NCBI RefSeq assembly: GCF_965204935.1
Contig: NZ_CBDBFO010000002.1
DNA length: 64,000 nt
Reading direction: 5' to 3' (one strand)
Source: Hoeflea_A sp965204935
GTDB taxonomy: Bacteria > Pseudomonadota > Alphaproteobacteria > Rhizobiales > Rhizobiaceae
This document shows, one piece after another, positions 29,136 through 38,236 of the stretch. The position numbers and the translations under genes are program-made. Each line of letters starts with the position of its first letter. Within the stretch, counting starts at the first letter, position 1. The notes below the pieces were generated by a model. The model had not been told where the DNA came from. It saw nothing but the letters and a program-made list of their open reading frames with translations, and ran no database searches.

Positions 29136-30401
29136 TCAGCCGCCTTGCGCCAACGCCGCGCAGTCCGGCGTGTCCCTGGATGGCAGGCCCATGGCCCGGA
29201 AATCATCCGCAGACATGCCAAGGGTCTGATTGACGTTCTCCGCCTTGCCGACCATCTTGTTGGTGAGCGAGCCATCGTCAGTTTCAACCACTTCGTTGAT
29301 ATAGACGGTACCCGATGCCTGCCGGTTCTCGTTGAGTTCGACGGTACCGAGCGGGGTTACCAGCGGCGTTGATGCAAGCGCTGCGCGGAAAGCGTTCTGA
29401 CCGTCGCTGAGATCGCCATCCACTGAATTCAGTGCCTGGATCGCTGCCAGTGTGGCGACGTAGTAGCCCACGCCGAACAGAGACGGCGACGGGAAGCGTT
29501 CGTCTTCGGGGAACGCGTCCTGATAGGCCTTGACGTAGCTCTGCCATGCCGGATCAGGATTGTCTTCAGCCAGGGCGCCGGACGTCGGCGTGCCGATCAG
29601 TGCTTCCTTGGCGCGTCCGCGTGACGTCAGAACCGTCTGGTCGGCCATGATCGTTCCGCCGATCAGATTGGTCTCTGCGCCGGCCTGCTCATACTGGTTG
29701 AGGAAGTTGATGGCGTCCGTGCCACCGACACCAAGATAGATGGCGTCAATATCCTCGGGCATGGCAGCAATCACACCGCCGAAATCGGACGATCCGAGCG
29801 GCACCCAGAAACGTTCCACGATTTCCCCGCCGGAACGGCAGAAGTCAACGGCAAATCCCAGGAAGTTGGTATAGCCGAAGGAATAGTCGGCGGCGACTGT
29901 CGCCACACGCTTCCAGCCCTTTTCATGGACGACATAGGAACCGAGGCCGGCTCCCCACTGTGCGCCGTCAAGATTGAAGCGGAAGAAGTTCTCCGCCGGA
30001 TCGACCCAAGTGGTCTCCAGCGCGCCGGAAATGCCGTTGATCACCGTGTTGTTGGGGATCGTCTTGGCATAGTCGCGCATGGCAATGCCTTCAGAACCGG
30101 ACAGCGGGCCGATAATGATGTCAACGCCGTCCTGCTCGATCAGTTTGCGGGCCTGGCGAACCGTCGTATCCGGCGTGGTATCGGTCGGTGCGACGATGGT
30201 TTCAATCGTCTTGCCGCCCGCCATGTTGTTGACCTGTTTCAGGGCCAGCTCGACGTTGCGCACGCCATCGGCTCCGCCTTCAGCAAATGCTCCTTCGAGT
30301 GCCACGAGAATGCCGATTTTGATCGTGTTGTCCTGCGCCATCGCCGTTGACGGCAGCGCGATCGCCGCGGCCATGGCCGTGGCGAGAAGTGCCTTTTTCA
30401 T
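29136..30401 (-). CDS. ABC transporter substrate-binding protein (LivK type)
   Basis: 421 residues with a signal peptide (KKALLATAMAAAIALPSTAMA, cleavage after AMA near residue 22), so it is periplasmic. The peripla_BP_6/Leu-binding fold begins IKIGILVALEGAFAEGG and continues with GPLSGSEGIAMRDYAK. Family members in this group bind amides, urea, aromatic acids or branched-chain amino acids; the ligand here is not predictable. Start 30401 follows AGGAG. It is the first gene of the leftward cluster, with a structured leader upstream and two stem-loops downstream, the usual setup for making the binding protein in excess. Confidence 0.93.
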   Translation of the reverse strand: MKKALLATAMAAAIALPSTAMAQDNTIKIGILVALEGAFAEGGADGVRNVELALKQVNNMAGGKTIETIVAPTDTTPDTTVRQARKLIEQDGVDIIIGPLSGSEGIAMRDYAKTIPNNTVINGISGALETTWVDPAENFFRFNLDGAQWGAGLGSYVVHEKGWKRVATVAADYSFGYTNFLGFAVDFCRSGGEIVERFWVPLGSSDFGGVIAAMPEDIDAIYLGVGGTDAINFLNQYEQAGAETNLIGGTIMADQTVLTSRGRAKEALIGTPTSGALAEDNPDPAWQSYVKAYQDAFPEDERFPSPSLFGVGYYVATLAAIQALNSVDGDLSDGQNAFRAALASTPLVTPLGTVELNENRQASGTVYINEVVETDDGSLTNKMVGKAENVNQTLGMSADDFRAMGLPSRDTPDCAALAQGG

Positions 30402-30908
30402 AGGTCTCCTCCCATTCAGCGTGCAGGCCGAACCTCCTCGCGGTCGCCGCCCGAGGGCCTGCACAGGAGCACAGGGCGACGGCTGATATACTAGGATGGG
30501 ACGGTATTATGCGCGATGACCTCGGGTTGGACACAATACCCCAGCGTCTCTTTTTTTATGGTTCCCAAAACGATCGATCGAAAGCTGCCGATCCGGTAAC
30601 AGCCGGTAGGCAATGCGCATTCGTGCGCCTTTGTCCCAGGCCTTTTCAGCACAGGTGGAAAATGCCCCGTTTTCGTAACAATTGTTTCAATCGGGCGCAA
30701 TTCAGCGCATCGCTTCCGCTGTAAGTGTCTGTAAAGACAATATTATCCGATTATTGATCCGTACTTGCACGAAAACAAATGAAACACGCGACCGTCTGTT
30801 TCGAAATCCAAGTGAAACGGCCGGCTCCTAAATTCGGATCATCAAGGCGCTGCCCGAAAACAACGGAACCGGGCATTGACGAAACAGACGAAGACACAGG
30901 AGCTGGAA
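30402..30908. other. Divergent control region between the catabolic cluster and the DUF1127 gene
   Basis: 507 bases with no convincing gene. It must hold the promoter of the leftward cluster and that of the rightward small gene. Seen: the inverted repeat at 30421-30464, an AT-rich stretch around 30735-30780 before the DUF1127 gene, and GGGTTGGACACAATACCCC at 30525-30543, a weak inverted repeat. No promoter boxes are convincing. Confidence 0.5.
30421..30464 (-). promoter_or_regulatory. Structured leader upstream of the binding-protein gene
   Basis: GTGCAGGCC at 30421-30429 pairs perfectly with GGCCTGCAC at 30456-30464. A nested stem CCTCG/CGAGG occupies 30436-30456. The structure lies 20-63 bases before the start codon, so it is probably in the mRNA leader. 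Its role is unknown. Confidence 0.5.
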
Positions 30909-31154
30909 ATGACTGTAATCATCGACCACAGCGCCAACCGGCCCGGAACCCGGACCATGGCGATAACTGCAGCCGCACTGGAGTGGCTGAACCCGTTTTC
31001 GGAGCGGGCGCGTGCCAAGCGCCGTACACGGCGTGAACACGAACAGCTGATGGCCATGACGACTTATGAATTGCATGACATCGGCATGACACGTGGCGAC
31101 GTGGCGTTCGGTATCTCAAGCGGAAAGGGTGTCTTTCGCGACGCCGACTGCTGA
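30909..31154 (+). CDS. Small DUF1127 protein
   Basis: 81 residues. The C-terminal 35 carry the DUF1127 pattern (REHEQLMAMTTYELHDIGMTRGDV), with a basic stretch RARAKRRTRRE just before it. Such small proteins are widespread in Rhizobiales; some have been tied to RNA turnover and phosphate uptake. The ATG at 30909 follows AGGAG at 30898-30902. It is a single gene, divergent from the catabolic cluster and followed by a hairpin. Confidence 0.85.
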   Translation: MTVIIDHSANRPGTRTMAITAAALEWLNPFSERARAKRRTRREHEQLMAMTTYELHDIGMTRGDVAFGISSGKGVFRDADC

Positions 31155-31187
31155 GGCTTCACACCCTTTCACCCAATACCTCCCAAG

Positions 31188-31218
31188 AGCGCTGTCACTG
31201 GTTTCCGGTGGCGGCGCT
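31188..31218 (+). terminator. Hairpin after the DUF1127 gene
   Basis: AGCGCTGTCACTGG (31188-31201) pairs with CCGGTGGCGGCGCT (31205-31218) over 14 positions with three G-U pairs and a TTT loop. Only a weak TTCTG follows, so termination is plausible but not certain. Confidence 0.5.
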
Positions 31219-31533
31219 TTCTGATTCTCCGCTTCAACAACTGAAGACCAATTGACGGGACCAGCCTGTCCCTCAACCACCCAAAGATCTCCGGTTGGTG
31301 TCGGGTGCGGCCGCCGGACCGGTCAGGGTCAATGTGAGTTGGTTGGGTGTGTCTGGTTCTTGCCACCCCAGGGGAAGGAAAGATGGAGAATTCGGACATT
31401 GATCGGGCCGGGCGGCCTTGGCCTTTGGCGTCGCTGGATTTTGTCTGGGTGAAACGACACCAGGGTGCACAAGTTACCTGGCCAGAGACCGAGACTGCTA
31501 AGGTCCAGTGAGCAGCTCCAACCCACACGTGAC
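31219..31533. other. Stretch without a recognised gene; possible 42-residue ORF
   Basis: 315 bases between the DUF1127 hairpin and the flavoenzyme stop. The only coding candidate is 31383-31511 on the plus strand (42 residues, MENSDIDRAGRPWP... ending TETAKVQ), preceded by GGGGAAGG. Its composition, with long GGTTGG/TGTGTC stretches, is unlike the neighbours. I recognise no family. It could be a remnant of a lost element. Confidence 0.3.
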
Positions 31534-32781
31534 CTAGGCTGCCAGGGACCGGCCGTTGAGGTAGGAATGCAGGTGTGCGGCAAGATCCTTCGCATCGTCG
31601 CCCGCGCCGTCGATCAGAGACGATTTGCGCCGGCGCAGGAAGGGCAGTCCCATCACATAAAGCCCCGGTGCTCCGGTAACGCCACCATCGTGCAGCAATC
31701 TGCCCTTGTGGTCGAAGACCGGCACGTCAAGCCATGAATGGTCGGGACGGTAGCCCGTGGCCCAGACAATCGTCTTTATTCCCTCGGCCAGGACATCGAT
31801 GTCGAGCCGCGGCGAAGACGCTATCCTGGTTGCCTCGTAACGATGCGCAGGCGTGGCGAGGCTGCCTGGATCATTTTCGCCGATCCACGCATCGATCGTG
31901 TCGAGCAGACGATTCATCTTGAGGTCTGCCAGCGCGCAGATGTTGCCGAGTGCGCCCGAAAAGAGGAGCTTGTTGCCGTTTACGCCAGCCAGGCGTCCAA
32001 CGATTTCGATACCTTGTTCCGACAAGGCGTTGATATCGAGATTTGTGCGGTCCGGAGATCCGGCAAGCTGAAGGGATGGAACCCGGCGTGCACGCCTGAT
32101 GTCGTCCACCTCGTCGTAGCGCAGGTCGAGCAGGCCGCATTTGTCCATCCACCATTTGATGTCGCGGCCGCGATAGACCCTTGGGACCCGAACGTGCTCG
32201 CCGGCGGCGAGAACGACTTCGTGTCCGGCTTCGCGGATTTCCCGGGCAAGCTGCATGCCCGTGGCGGATGCGCCGACGACGAGGACGCGCCCATCGGCAA
32301 GCTGCGCGGGGTTGCGGTACTGCATCGGCGTAACACTGTCGATCTTGCCCGGAAGCTGTGCGGCGAGTTTCGGCACATTGGCGATATTGCAGGCGCCGGT
32401 GGCGACCACGAGGGTCCTGCATTGCCAGACACCGCGGTTCGTCTTCACTCGATAGCCGGTGTCGGTCCGCTGGACCGTCTCGACGGAGGTTCCGGTCTGG
32501 ACCGGTGCCGCGATATGCCGGCTGTAGCCGTCGAGAAATCGGATCACCTCCGGCATGTTCATGTAAGCGTCGGGGTCCGGGCCGTCATATTGATAGCCCG
32601 GAAGGCGGCTTTGCCAATTGGGGGTGAGCAGGCGAAGCGAATCCCAGCGTTCGGTGCGCCACGAATTGGCAACGTCGCCGCGCTCCAACAACACGTGGTC
32701 GATGGAGCGCTGCGTCAGTTGTTGACTGATGGCGAGCCCGGACTGGCCGGCGCCGATGATGACGGTCGTTGTCTGGTTCAC
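31534..32781 (-). CDS. FAD/NAD(P)-binding oxidoreductase, flavin monooxygenase-like
   Basis: 415 residues with two Rossmann motifs: IIGAGQSGLA near the N-terminus for FAD and VLVVGASATGMQLA near residue 185 for NAD(P)H. The end carries IVWATGYRPDHSWLD, the FMO/Trk-type ATG motif. It resembles the group of single-component flavin monooxygenases (CzcO-like). I start at the GTG at 32781, which has GGAG about eight bases upstream; an ATG at 32820 would overlap the OsmC gene. It follows osmC by 25 bases, so the two probably share an mRNA. Confidence 0.85.
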   Translation of the reverse strand: MNQTTTVIIGAGQSGLAISQQLTQRSIDHVLLERGDVANSWRTERWDSLRLLTPNWQSRLPGYQYDGPDPDAYMNMPEVIRFLDGYSRHIAAPVQTGTSVETVQRTDTGYRVKTNRGVWQCRTLVVATGACNIANVPKLAAQLPGKIDSVTPMQYRNPAQLADGRVLVVGASATGMQLAREIREAGHEVVLAAGEHVRVPRVYRGRDIKWWMDKCGLLDLRYDEVDDIRRARRVPSLQLAGSPDRTNLDINALSEQGIEIVGRLAGVNGNKLLFSGALGNICALADLKMNRLLDTIDAWIGENDPGSLATPAHRYEATRIASSPRLDIDVLAEGIKTIVWATGYRPDHSWLDVPVFDHKGRLLHDGGVTGAPGLYVMGLPFLRRRKSSLIDGAGDDAKDLAAHLHSYLNGRSLAA

Positions 32782-32806
32782 GACACTCGCTCCTTTTTTG
32801 TGCCAC

Positions 32807-33376
32807 TCAGGCAACGTCAACCACGACGTTGGTTGGATTGGTCATGCAATCGAAGACCGCCGAACGTTTCTGGGCCTGTGCGACAAGCGCCCTGATTTCT
32901 TCCTGGGACGCGTCGGCGTCGACGTTGAAGGTCACGCGGATGGTTCCGAAGCCGTTGCGGACTTCGTCGTCGATCCCGAGAATTCCCTGGAGGTCCATGT
33001 CGCCCTCGACCGTTGCGCGGACGGAGTACAACTGGATTCCGCGGTGCTGTGCCACCGAGGCCACACCACCCATCAGGCAACTTGCAAGCCCTGTCAGGGC
33101 AATTTCAGCGGGTGTCGGGGCATTGTCTTCTGCGGCAAAGACTTCGGGGTGATCGGCATCAACCGTGAACGAACGCGGACGTTCCTGTTCTTCGCCAAGC
33201 CCGAAAAAACTGTTGACGGTCGAGCGGCTGTGCGTGCCGTTTACCCATTGGCAGGTGGCGCGCCATTTGAACTGGGCGGCAGCAGGGGTTGCTTCAAGGG
33301 CTTCCCGGGCTCCGATCAGCGCCTGGACGTTAACGCCGTTGTCGACTTTGGTCTGTGTCATTGTGGCCTGTGTCAT
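32807..33376 (-). CDS. OsmC-family peroxiredoxin-like protein
   Basis: 189 residues of the OsmC/Ohr fold. The peroxidatic-Cys region reads LTGLASCLMGGVASVAQHRG. A second reactive Cys of the Ohr type (VCP) is not seen, so it belongs to the broader OsmC/YhfA-like group rather than true Ohr. The N-terminus MTQATMTQTKVDNG has a second possible start at Met6. The family reduces organic hydroperoxides; pairing with a flavoenzyme fits an oxidative-stress or sulfur-compound role. Confidence 0.85.
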   Translation of the reverse strand: MTQATMTQTKVDNGVNVQALIGAREALEATPAAAQFKWRATCQWVNGTHSRSTVNSFFGLGEEQERPRSFTVDADHPEVFAAEDNAPTPAEIALTGLASCLMGGVASVAQHRGIQLYSVRATVEGDMDLQGILGIDDEVRNGFGTIRVTFNVDADASQEEIRALVAQAQKRSAVFDCMTNPTNVVVDVA

Positions 33377-33573
33377 CTGAGCTTCCTCAAGTGTTCCGTT
33401 GGATGAGTGCTTGCGATAGGCCTCGCGGCTTATCTGCCGGAAATCTGGCCGCGCCGCATTTCATTCCGGTGTCCGGGCAGGCGGAACCGTGTTTCAATTG
33501 TTGCCAGAGGTTTCAGATGTTTCAGTGTGCCCCGGACGGCGATTTGTCTGCACCCGGGCACGCAGATGCGTCA

Positions 33574-34521
33574 TCAGAGGCGTGTGGTCGCGTTCTCAAG
33601 CATTGCCGTCTTTTCTCGAGGGCACAAAACAACGTTGTCGATCGTGGGCAGCCGTGCGAGCATCTCAATGGCTATCCATTCCAGCGCACCGTTTCGTCGT
33701 AGGCGGGCAAATCTGTAGTCGTTTGACAGACTTGCACGGAAGGCGTCAGTCGACGTTGTTCCGCGCATCTGAAAATACCAGTTGTTTATCTCGGTGAATA
33801 TGATCGGCCTGTCACGATCCAGCCAGTTCGATGCTCCGCGCAAGAAGAGGTCTTCGTGTCCCTCGATGTCCATTTTCGCGACGGGAATTTCCCAGTCGGG
33901 ATATTGGTCGCAGATGGAATCGAAGGTTTGTGTCTCGACTTCGATTTGATTGAACGCAAGGTCTGCTTCCTTCGAAATGGCGATCGAGGCATTTCCCGTC
34001 TGCGAACCCGTTTCGAAGTCTTCGCGCAGAACCAGGCTGACCGTGCCGTTTTTGTCGGAAAGCGCCTTTTGCCAAATCAGGACTTTCCCTGAGGCACCGT
34101 TCAGGTCGACGTTTTCCCGGAGGCGCAGGATGTTGCCTGGCACCGGTTCAAAGCAAAGCGCTGAACGTCCACTTGGCATCTGTGCCGCTACCCGCACCGC
34201 ATAAAGGCCAATATTGGCACCAACATCGAGAAAGTGTCCCGTCGACATTCTCAGCAATTTGCAGATCAGACCGACCGTATAGTCATCGTACCAACCGGAC
34301 CAGTAGGCGTACCACTCCGTGTGTGATCGCAGGTCGATCTTCATCTTTGTGCCGTCCGCCATCTTGCAGATTTTGACCGGCGCTGCGCCGCGCTTTAGCA
34401 GAGAGCGGTTAATCCTCAGGCATGTGCGGTAGCCGCGGCGCGTGGTGGACCATTGCCGCAAACCTTTCGCGGCAACGCTGTGCAGCTTGTCTATCATGAA
34501 GCTACGCATAAGAAGCCTCAA
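33574..34521 (-). CDS. FkbM-family methyltransferase
   Basis: 315 residues. The SAM-binding motif I is FLDVGANIGLYAVRVA (near residue 95), followed by ALCFEPVPGNILRLRENV and KMDIEGHEDLFLRGA, all typical of FkbM O-methyltransferases that modify sugars or polyketides. The gene stands alone between osmC and a small secreted protein gene. The substrate is unknown; a surface glycan is possible. Base composition is lower in GC than the neighbours, which may mean transfer. Confidence 0.85.
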   Translation of the reverse strand: MRLLMRSFMIDKLHSVAAKGLRQWSTTRRGYRTCLRINRSLLKRGAAPVKICKMADGTKMKIDLRSHTEWYAYWSGWYDDYTVGLICKLLRMSTGHFLDVGANIGLYAVRVAAQMPSGRSALCFEPVPGNILRLRENVDLNGASGKVLIWQKALSDKNGTVSLVLREDFETGSQTGNASIAISKEADLAFNQIEVETQTFDSICDQYPDWEIPVAKMDIEGHEDLFLRGASNWLDRDRPIIFTEINNWYFQMRGTTSTDAFRASLSNDYRFARLRRNGALEWIAIEMLARLPTIDNVVLCPREKTAMLENATTRL

Positions 34522-34713
34522 CAGGCATTACCGAATGTCTCCTGATTGAGGGATGTTTGACGTCGCCACCAGGGCTCAACCGCGCAGCCTGCGTGCGGGT
34601 GAGGGGTTTATCAAATTGCCTATGCGGCAAATCACCCGGCGTCCGAAGTGATCCTGAAACGTTGAATGTCCCGCTTCAGGCGGCGCAAGATATCTTCCCG
34701 GACTTCAGGTGCA

Positions 34714-35037
34714 TCATTCAAAAACATAGGACCCCATGTCACACAAATCGAGACCGAAATCTTCCAGTACCTCGCCGTCCTGGAACTCTGCGCGAATATC
34801 GTAGATGCACGTGCTCAACCCGTCGGCAATGACTACGTCGACCTCATAATCGACATCGAGAATGCCGCCGGCGAGCAGATTGCGCTCCCATGCATTCGTG
34901 TTTTCCGAAGAAACATGAAATGCAGTCATTGCACTGGGTGACTCGTTCACGAGTTTGAATGTCAGGTCTTCCGCATTGGCGCCGGTTGCGAGGGCGAGTG
35001 TCACGGCCAGCAGGCCGGAAAAAATGATTTTGCGCAT
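34714..35037 (-). CDS. Small secreted protein of unknown function
   Basis: 107 residues. A clear signal peptide (MRKIIFSGLLAVTLALATGANA, cleavage near 22) exports it to the periplasm. The mature part is acidic and beta-rich (LTFKLVNESPSAMTAFHVS), with two Cys (STCIYD and LDLCDM) that may form a disulfide. I recognise no family. It stands alone with about 190 bases on each side. Confidence 0.7.
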   Translation of the reverse strand: MRKIIFSGLLAVTLALATGANAEDLTFKLVNESPSAMTAFHVSSENTNAWERNLLAGGILDVDYEVDVVIADGLSTCIYDIRAEFQDGEVLEDFGLDLCDMGSYVFE

Positions 35038-35226
35038 TGGTAGATACCATCTGTAATTTGCCCCACCGCGAAACTATCCCCTATTCGCGCTCTTACAACC
35101 AGAAAATGTGTGCTGTTCACGGTTTTTTGTCAAAGCTGATGATAAATAACGGGTACGCAGCGGCATACGCCGATTGGTTGGCGGCAGCGACACAGGTGCA
35201 CCGCTACCGCCGGAATACGCGGCGTT

Positions 35227-36894
35227 TCACGCAGCCATGTGACGGCGTGTTGCCGCAATGCGGAAGCGGTTGGCGACGAAGGCGGCATCCGTCAGCGCGG
35301 CGTTGCCGGCCGGGTTGGCACCCGTGACATGATAGTCGCTGAACGCAGCGCTTTGATTGACGAAAACGCCGCCGGTCAGATTGCATGAGAGGCTGACGCC
35401 CGCATCGGCAAACGCATCGGCCGCATGATTCAGTATCGTGTCGTCCGTCGCGTAGATCGATGCGGTGATCGCTCCCTTTTTTGCAGCAAGGGAGGCTGCG
35501 CGCTCTATGCCTTCGTCGGCATCCGAAACCGCAATCACAAAACTGATCGGCCCGAAGTGTTCCCGATGATGGGCATCGCTGTCGCCTTCGCGCAGTTTGA
35601 GGATGAGCGGCGTTGCCGTGCGCGCATCGTTCATATTCTCGATTGCCGAAGATGGTCGCAACACAGGACCGAGATCGGCCGCGGAAACTATACGATCGAG
35701 TGTCGCATCGCTCGCAATTGCGCCGCAGACGCCCGCGGCCCGGTCCGGATCGCCGAGCAGCTTGTCGACGGAAATCCGGATTCCGTCTGCCACCTCATCG
35801 AAACTCTTGTGGCCCTCATCGGTTTCGATGCCGCCGTCCGGAACATAGATGTTCTGCGGCGCGGTGCACATCTGGCCGCTGTAAAGGGACAGCGAAAAGG
35901 CAATGTTGGAACACATGCCGCGGAAATTGTCGGTGGAGGCGACGACGATTGAGTTGACGCCGGCTTCTTCGGTGTAGACTTGGGTGTTTCGGCCCGCATT
36001 TTCGCGAACCCAGTCTCCGAATGCGTTCGAGCCGGTGAAGTCGATAATGCGAACGGAAGGATCCGAAACAAGGTCCTTGGTGATTTCAGAACCCGGTTCG
36101 TCGGCTGCAAGAAGCAGAACATTCGGATCAAAACCGGCCTCTGACAGGACCTCGCGCCCGATTTGCACGGTCAGTGCCAAAGGCAGGATGGAACCGGGAT
36201 GCGGTTTGACAATGACCGTGTTGCCTGTTGCAAGACTGGCAAAGAGGCCCGGATAGGAGTTCCAGGTGGGGAAAGTGGCGCAACCGATCACAAGCGCGAC
36301 GCCGCGCGGAATGACGCGGAAGCGTTTCTCCAGAACCAGCGGATCGTGCTTGCCCTGTGGTTTTGTCCAAATGGCCGAGCCGGGCGTGCGCGCCATTTCG
36401 GCATAGGCGTAGGTCACGGCCTCAAGCCCGCGGTCCTGCGCATGCGGGCCACCGGCCTGAAAGGCCATCATGAACGCCTGGCCCGTGGTGTGAGACACGG
36501 CATTTGCCATTTCGAAGCTGTGTTTGTTCAGCCGGTCAAGGAATTCAAGGCAAACGCCGACGCGTGCCTCGATGGAGGCTCTCGACCAGCCCCTTGCAGC
36601 GTCTTCCGCGGCTTGCAGGAGGAGGGCAGGGGATGCTTTCGGATAGGTGATCCCGAGCTCCAGTCCGTAGGGCGATTGCTCCTTGCCAACCGTACCACCG
36701 TCTGAAGGGTGCCCGGCGATATCAAAGGCCTGTCCCAGCCGCGATTTGAATGCGCCAGCGCCATCGTCCTTGGCAGTTTCTCCATAAATCTTGCCGCTTG
36801 CCACTTCCGGATAAGGCGACCAGTAGTCCCGGGTCCGTGCGGCATCCAGCGCCTTTTCCAGTGTTGCCTTGTGCCTTTCAAAAAAACCGCTCAT
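35227..36894 (-). CDS. paaN: Phenylacetate degradation protein PaaN (aldehyde dehydrogenase family)
   Basis: 555 residues of the PaaN subgroup of the aldehyde dehydrogenase superfamily. Seen: the opening typical of PaaN (ALDAARTRDYWSPYPEVASGKIYGE), an active-site Cys in YSGQMCTAPQN near residue 342 and TEEAGVNS. It lacks the MaoC hydratase domain of PaaZ, so ring hydrolysis would need a separate enzyme, not seen here. It probably oxidises the reactive open-ring aldehyde. The gene is leftward, opposite to paaG, and an IS110 transposase ends nine bases before its start codon. The transposase stop TAG forms part of the paaN Shine-Dalgarno TAGGAG, so its original promoter has been displaced. Confidence 0.92.
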   Translation of the reverse strand: MSGFFERHKATLEKALDAARTRDYWSPYPEVASGKIYGETAKDDGAGAFKSRLGQAFDIAGHPSDGGTVGKEQSPYGLELGITYPKASPALLLQAAEDAARGWSRASIEARVGVCLEFLDRLNKHSFEMANAVSHTTGQAFMMAFQAGGPHAQDRGLEAVTYAYAEMARTPGSAIWTKPQGKHDPLVLEKRFRVIPRGVALVIGCATFPTWNSYPGLFASLATGNTVIVKPHPGSILPLALTVQIGREVLSEAGFDPNVLLLAADEPGSEITKDLVSDPSVRIIDFTGSNAFGDWVRENAGRNTQVYTEEAGVNSIVVASTDNFRGMCSNIAFSLSLYSGQMCTAPQNIYVPDGGIETDEGHKSFDEVADGIRISVDKLLGDPDRAAGVCGAIASDATLDRIVSAADLGPVLRPSSAIENMNDARTATPLILKLREGDSDAHHREHFGPISFVIAVSDADEGIERAASLAAKKGAITASIYATDDTILNHAADAFADAGVSLSCNLTGGVFVNQSAAFSDYHVTGANPAGNAALTDAAFVANRFRIAATRRHMAA

Positions 36895-36903
36895 TCTTTT
36901 CTC

Positions 36904-37947
36904 CTATGATGATTGTCCAGCAGGATTGTTCTGTCCCGCGATTTTGAATGCCGGAAAGTCATCGAAGACCCAGCCGTTTTTCAGTGTGTCGTAGATGATC
37001 GCGAGCAACTTGCGCGCTGTGGCGATGATTGCCTTGCCGGCCCCGCGCCGGGCTTTGATCCGTTGGTAGAAGGCATTGAGGTAGCCCGAGTAACGAATGG
37101 CAATGAGCGTGCACTGGACCAGCGTGGTGCGCATCAGTTTGTTCCCGCGTTTGGTGATCCGGCCCCGGTTGTCAGTCTCGCTTGACTGGCTGACACGGGG
37201 GACAATGCCCACATAGGCGGCCAGTTTGTCCGCGTCTTCGAAGTCATCGACGTTGCCTATGCCGGAGAGGAATACGGCTGCCGCGCGCGGCCCGACACCC
37301 TTGATCGAGATCAGCCCGTCATATCCGTCCATGGCCTCAGCGGCGGAGGCGATCTCGCGATCAAGTTCGGCGATTGCATCCGTCAGGCTGAGCGCCTGAT
37401 CGCGCACGATGCGCAGTTCCACCTGTTCGAGGCTGGAGAACCGGCCGGTCTCCAGGGCATTGAGCCGTCGCTTGGAGCCCAGGCTTTCCTTCTTCAGCTT
37501 GATGCCGTGGCGGGTGTGGAGCGCGTGGATCTTGTTCAAAAGCCGGGTGCGCTGCTTGACCAGAAGGTCGCGCGTGTGGGTCAGCGACGCCAGTTCGCCT
37601 TCGGCCACCGTTTTGACGCGGGTCTCAGGCAGCATGTCCTTTGACAGAAAGAAGGCCAGGGCCCGGGCGTCGTTTCTGTCCGTCTTCTTCACCGACTTGC
37701 GGATCACGCCGAACTGCTTCGGGTTGACCACCACCACACGGCCAACGCAGGCGATCACTTCGTCGCGGAACCAGGCCGAATTGCCCGTCGCTTCCACGGC
37801 GACCTCATCGTCCGCATCAAGGCTCAGGCAGAACCGGTCCAGATCGGCCGCTGCCAGCTGGCAGGTTTCAAAAACCTCGTTGCCGTCCGCGGCAAGGCGG
37901 CAGACCGTGAAAGACGTCGTGTGGAGATCGACACCGATGAAAGCCAT
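36904..37947 (-). CDS. IS110-family transposase (DEDD recombinase)
   Basis: 347 residues. The N-terminal RuvC-like DEDD domain starts AFIGVDLHTTSFTVC and includes VAVEATGNSAWF and VKKTDRNDARALAFFL. The C-terminal transposase_20 domain has LISIKGVGPRAAAVFLSGIG, with YVGIVPRVSQSSETDNRGRI and the Ser used for strand exchange. Full length with no stop, so possibly active. I start at 37947 (MAFIGVDL); upstream residues are not homologous. Codirectional with paaN. Confidence 0.93.
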   Translation of the reverse strand: MAFIGVDLHTTSFTVCRLAADGNEVFETCQLAAADLDRFCLSLDADDEVAVEATGNSAWFRDEVIACVGRVVVVNPKQFGVIRKSVKKTDRNDARALAFFLSKDMLPETRVKTVAEGELASLTHTRDLLVKQRTRLLNKIHALHTRHGIKLKKESLGSKRRLNALETGRFSSLEQVELRIVRDQALSLTDAIAELDREIASAAEAMDGYDGLISIKGVGPRAAAVFLSGIGNVDDFEDADKLAAYVGIVPRVSQSSETDNRGRITKRGNKLMRTTLVQCTLIAIRYSGYLNAFYQRIKARRGAGKAIIATARKLLAIIYDTLKNGWVFDDFPAFKIAGQNNPAGQSS

Positions 37948-38220
37948 TGCTAAAATCCTCTCGTTGGCGGGAGGCGGAACCCTGCAAAGGGGTGTGAACG
38001 GCCAGGCCAGACTCCTATACGAGATCACCGGGTCGAACCGGGCCTCATGCTGGTCGTTCGGATGCAGGCGGCGGGTAATCTCCTGTACAGGGTCGCAATG
38101 CCCTAAAAAGACATCCAGCCTGCAGCCTATCCGCCTCTCCCGGCACTCTAGCCGAGTCGGGATGCATGACCGCTCACATCCCATTCATGCCATCTCCTGT
38201 CGATCGGGTGATCGGAAATT
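37948..38220 (-). ncRNA. Probable IS110 bridge RNA region (left end)
   Basis: About 270 bases upstream of the transposase with several inverted repeats, for example CTCGGC...GCCGGGAG around 38130-38155. IS110-subgroup elements encode their target- and donor-binding bridge RNA in this position. I cannot fold it or read the guide loops here, so the call rests on position and family knowledge. Confidence 0.4.
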
Positions 38221-38236
38221 AGACGTTTCTTAATCA

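Larger units (their letters stand above)
36900..38220 (-). mobile_element. IS110-family insertion sequence between paaN and paaG
   Basis: One transposase gene with about 270 noncoding bases before it and fewer than ten after it. IS110 elements lack terminal inverted repeats, so the ends (near 36900 and 38220) are approximate. The long leader and very short tail match the IS110 subgroup rather than IS1111. It sits in what was the shared control region of paaN and paaG. Confidence 0.85.

Noticed and set aside
31738..32895. A 385-residue plus-strand frame opposite the flavin monooxygenase-like gene
   Set aside because: Both Rossmann motifs lie on the minus strand, so the plus frame is a high-GC artefact.
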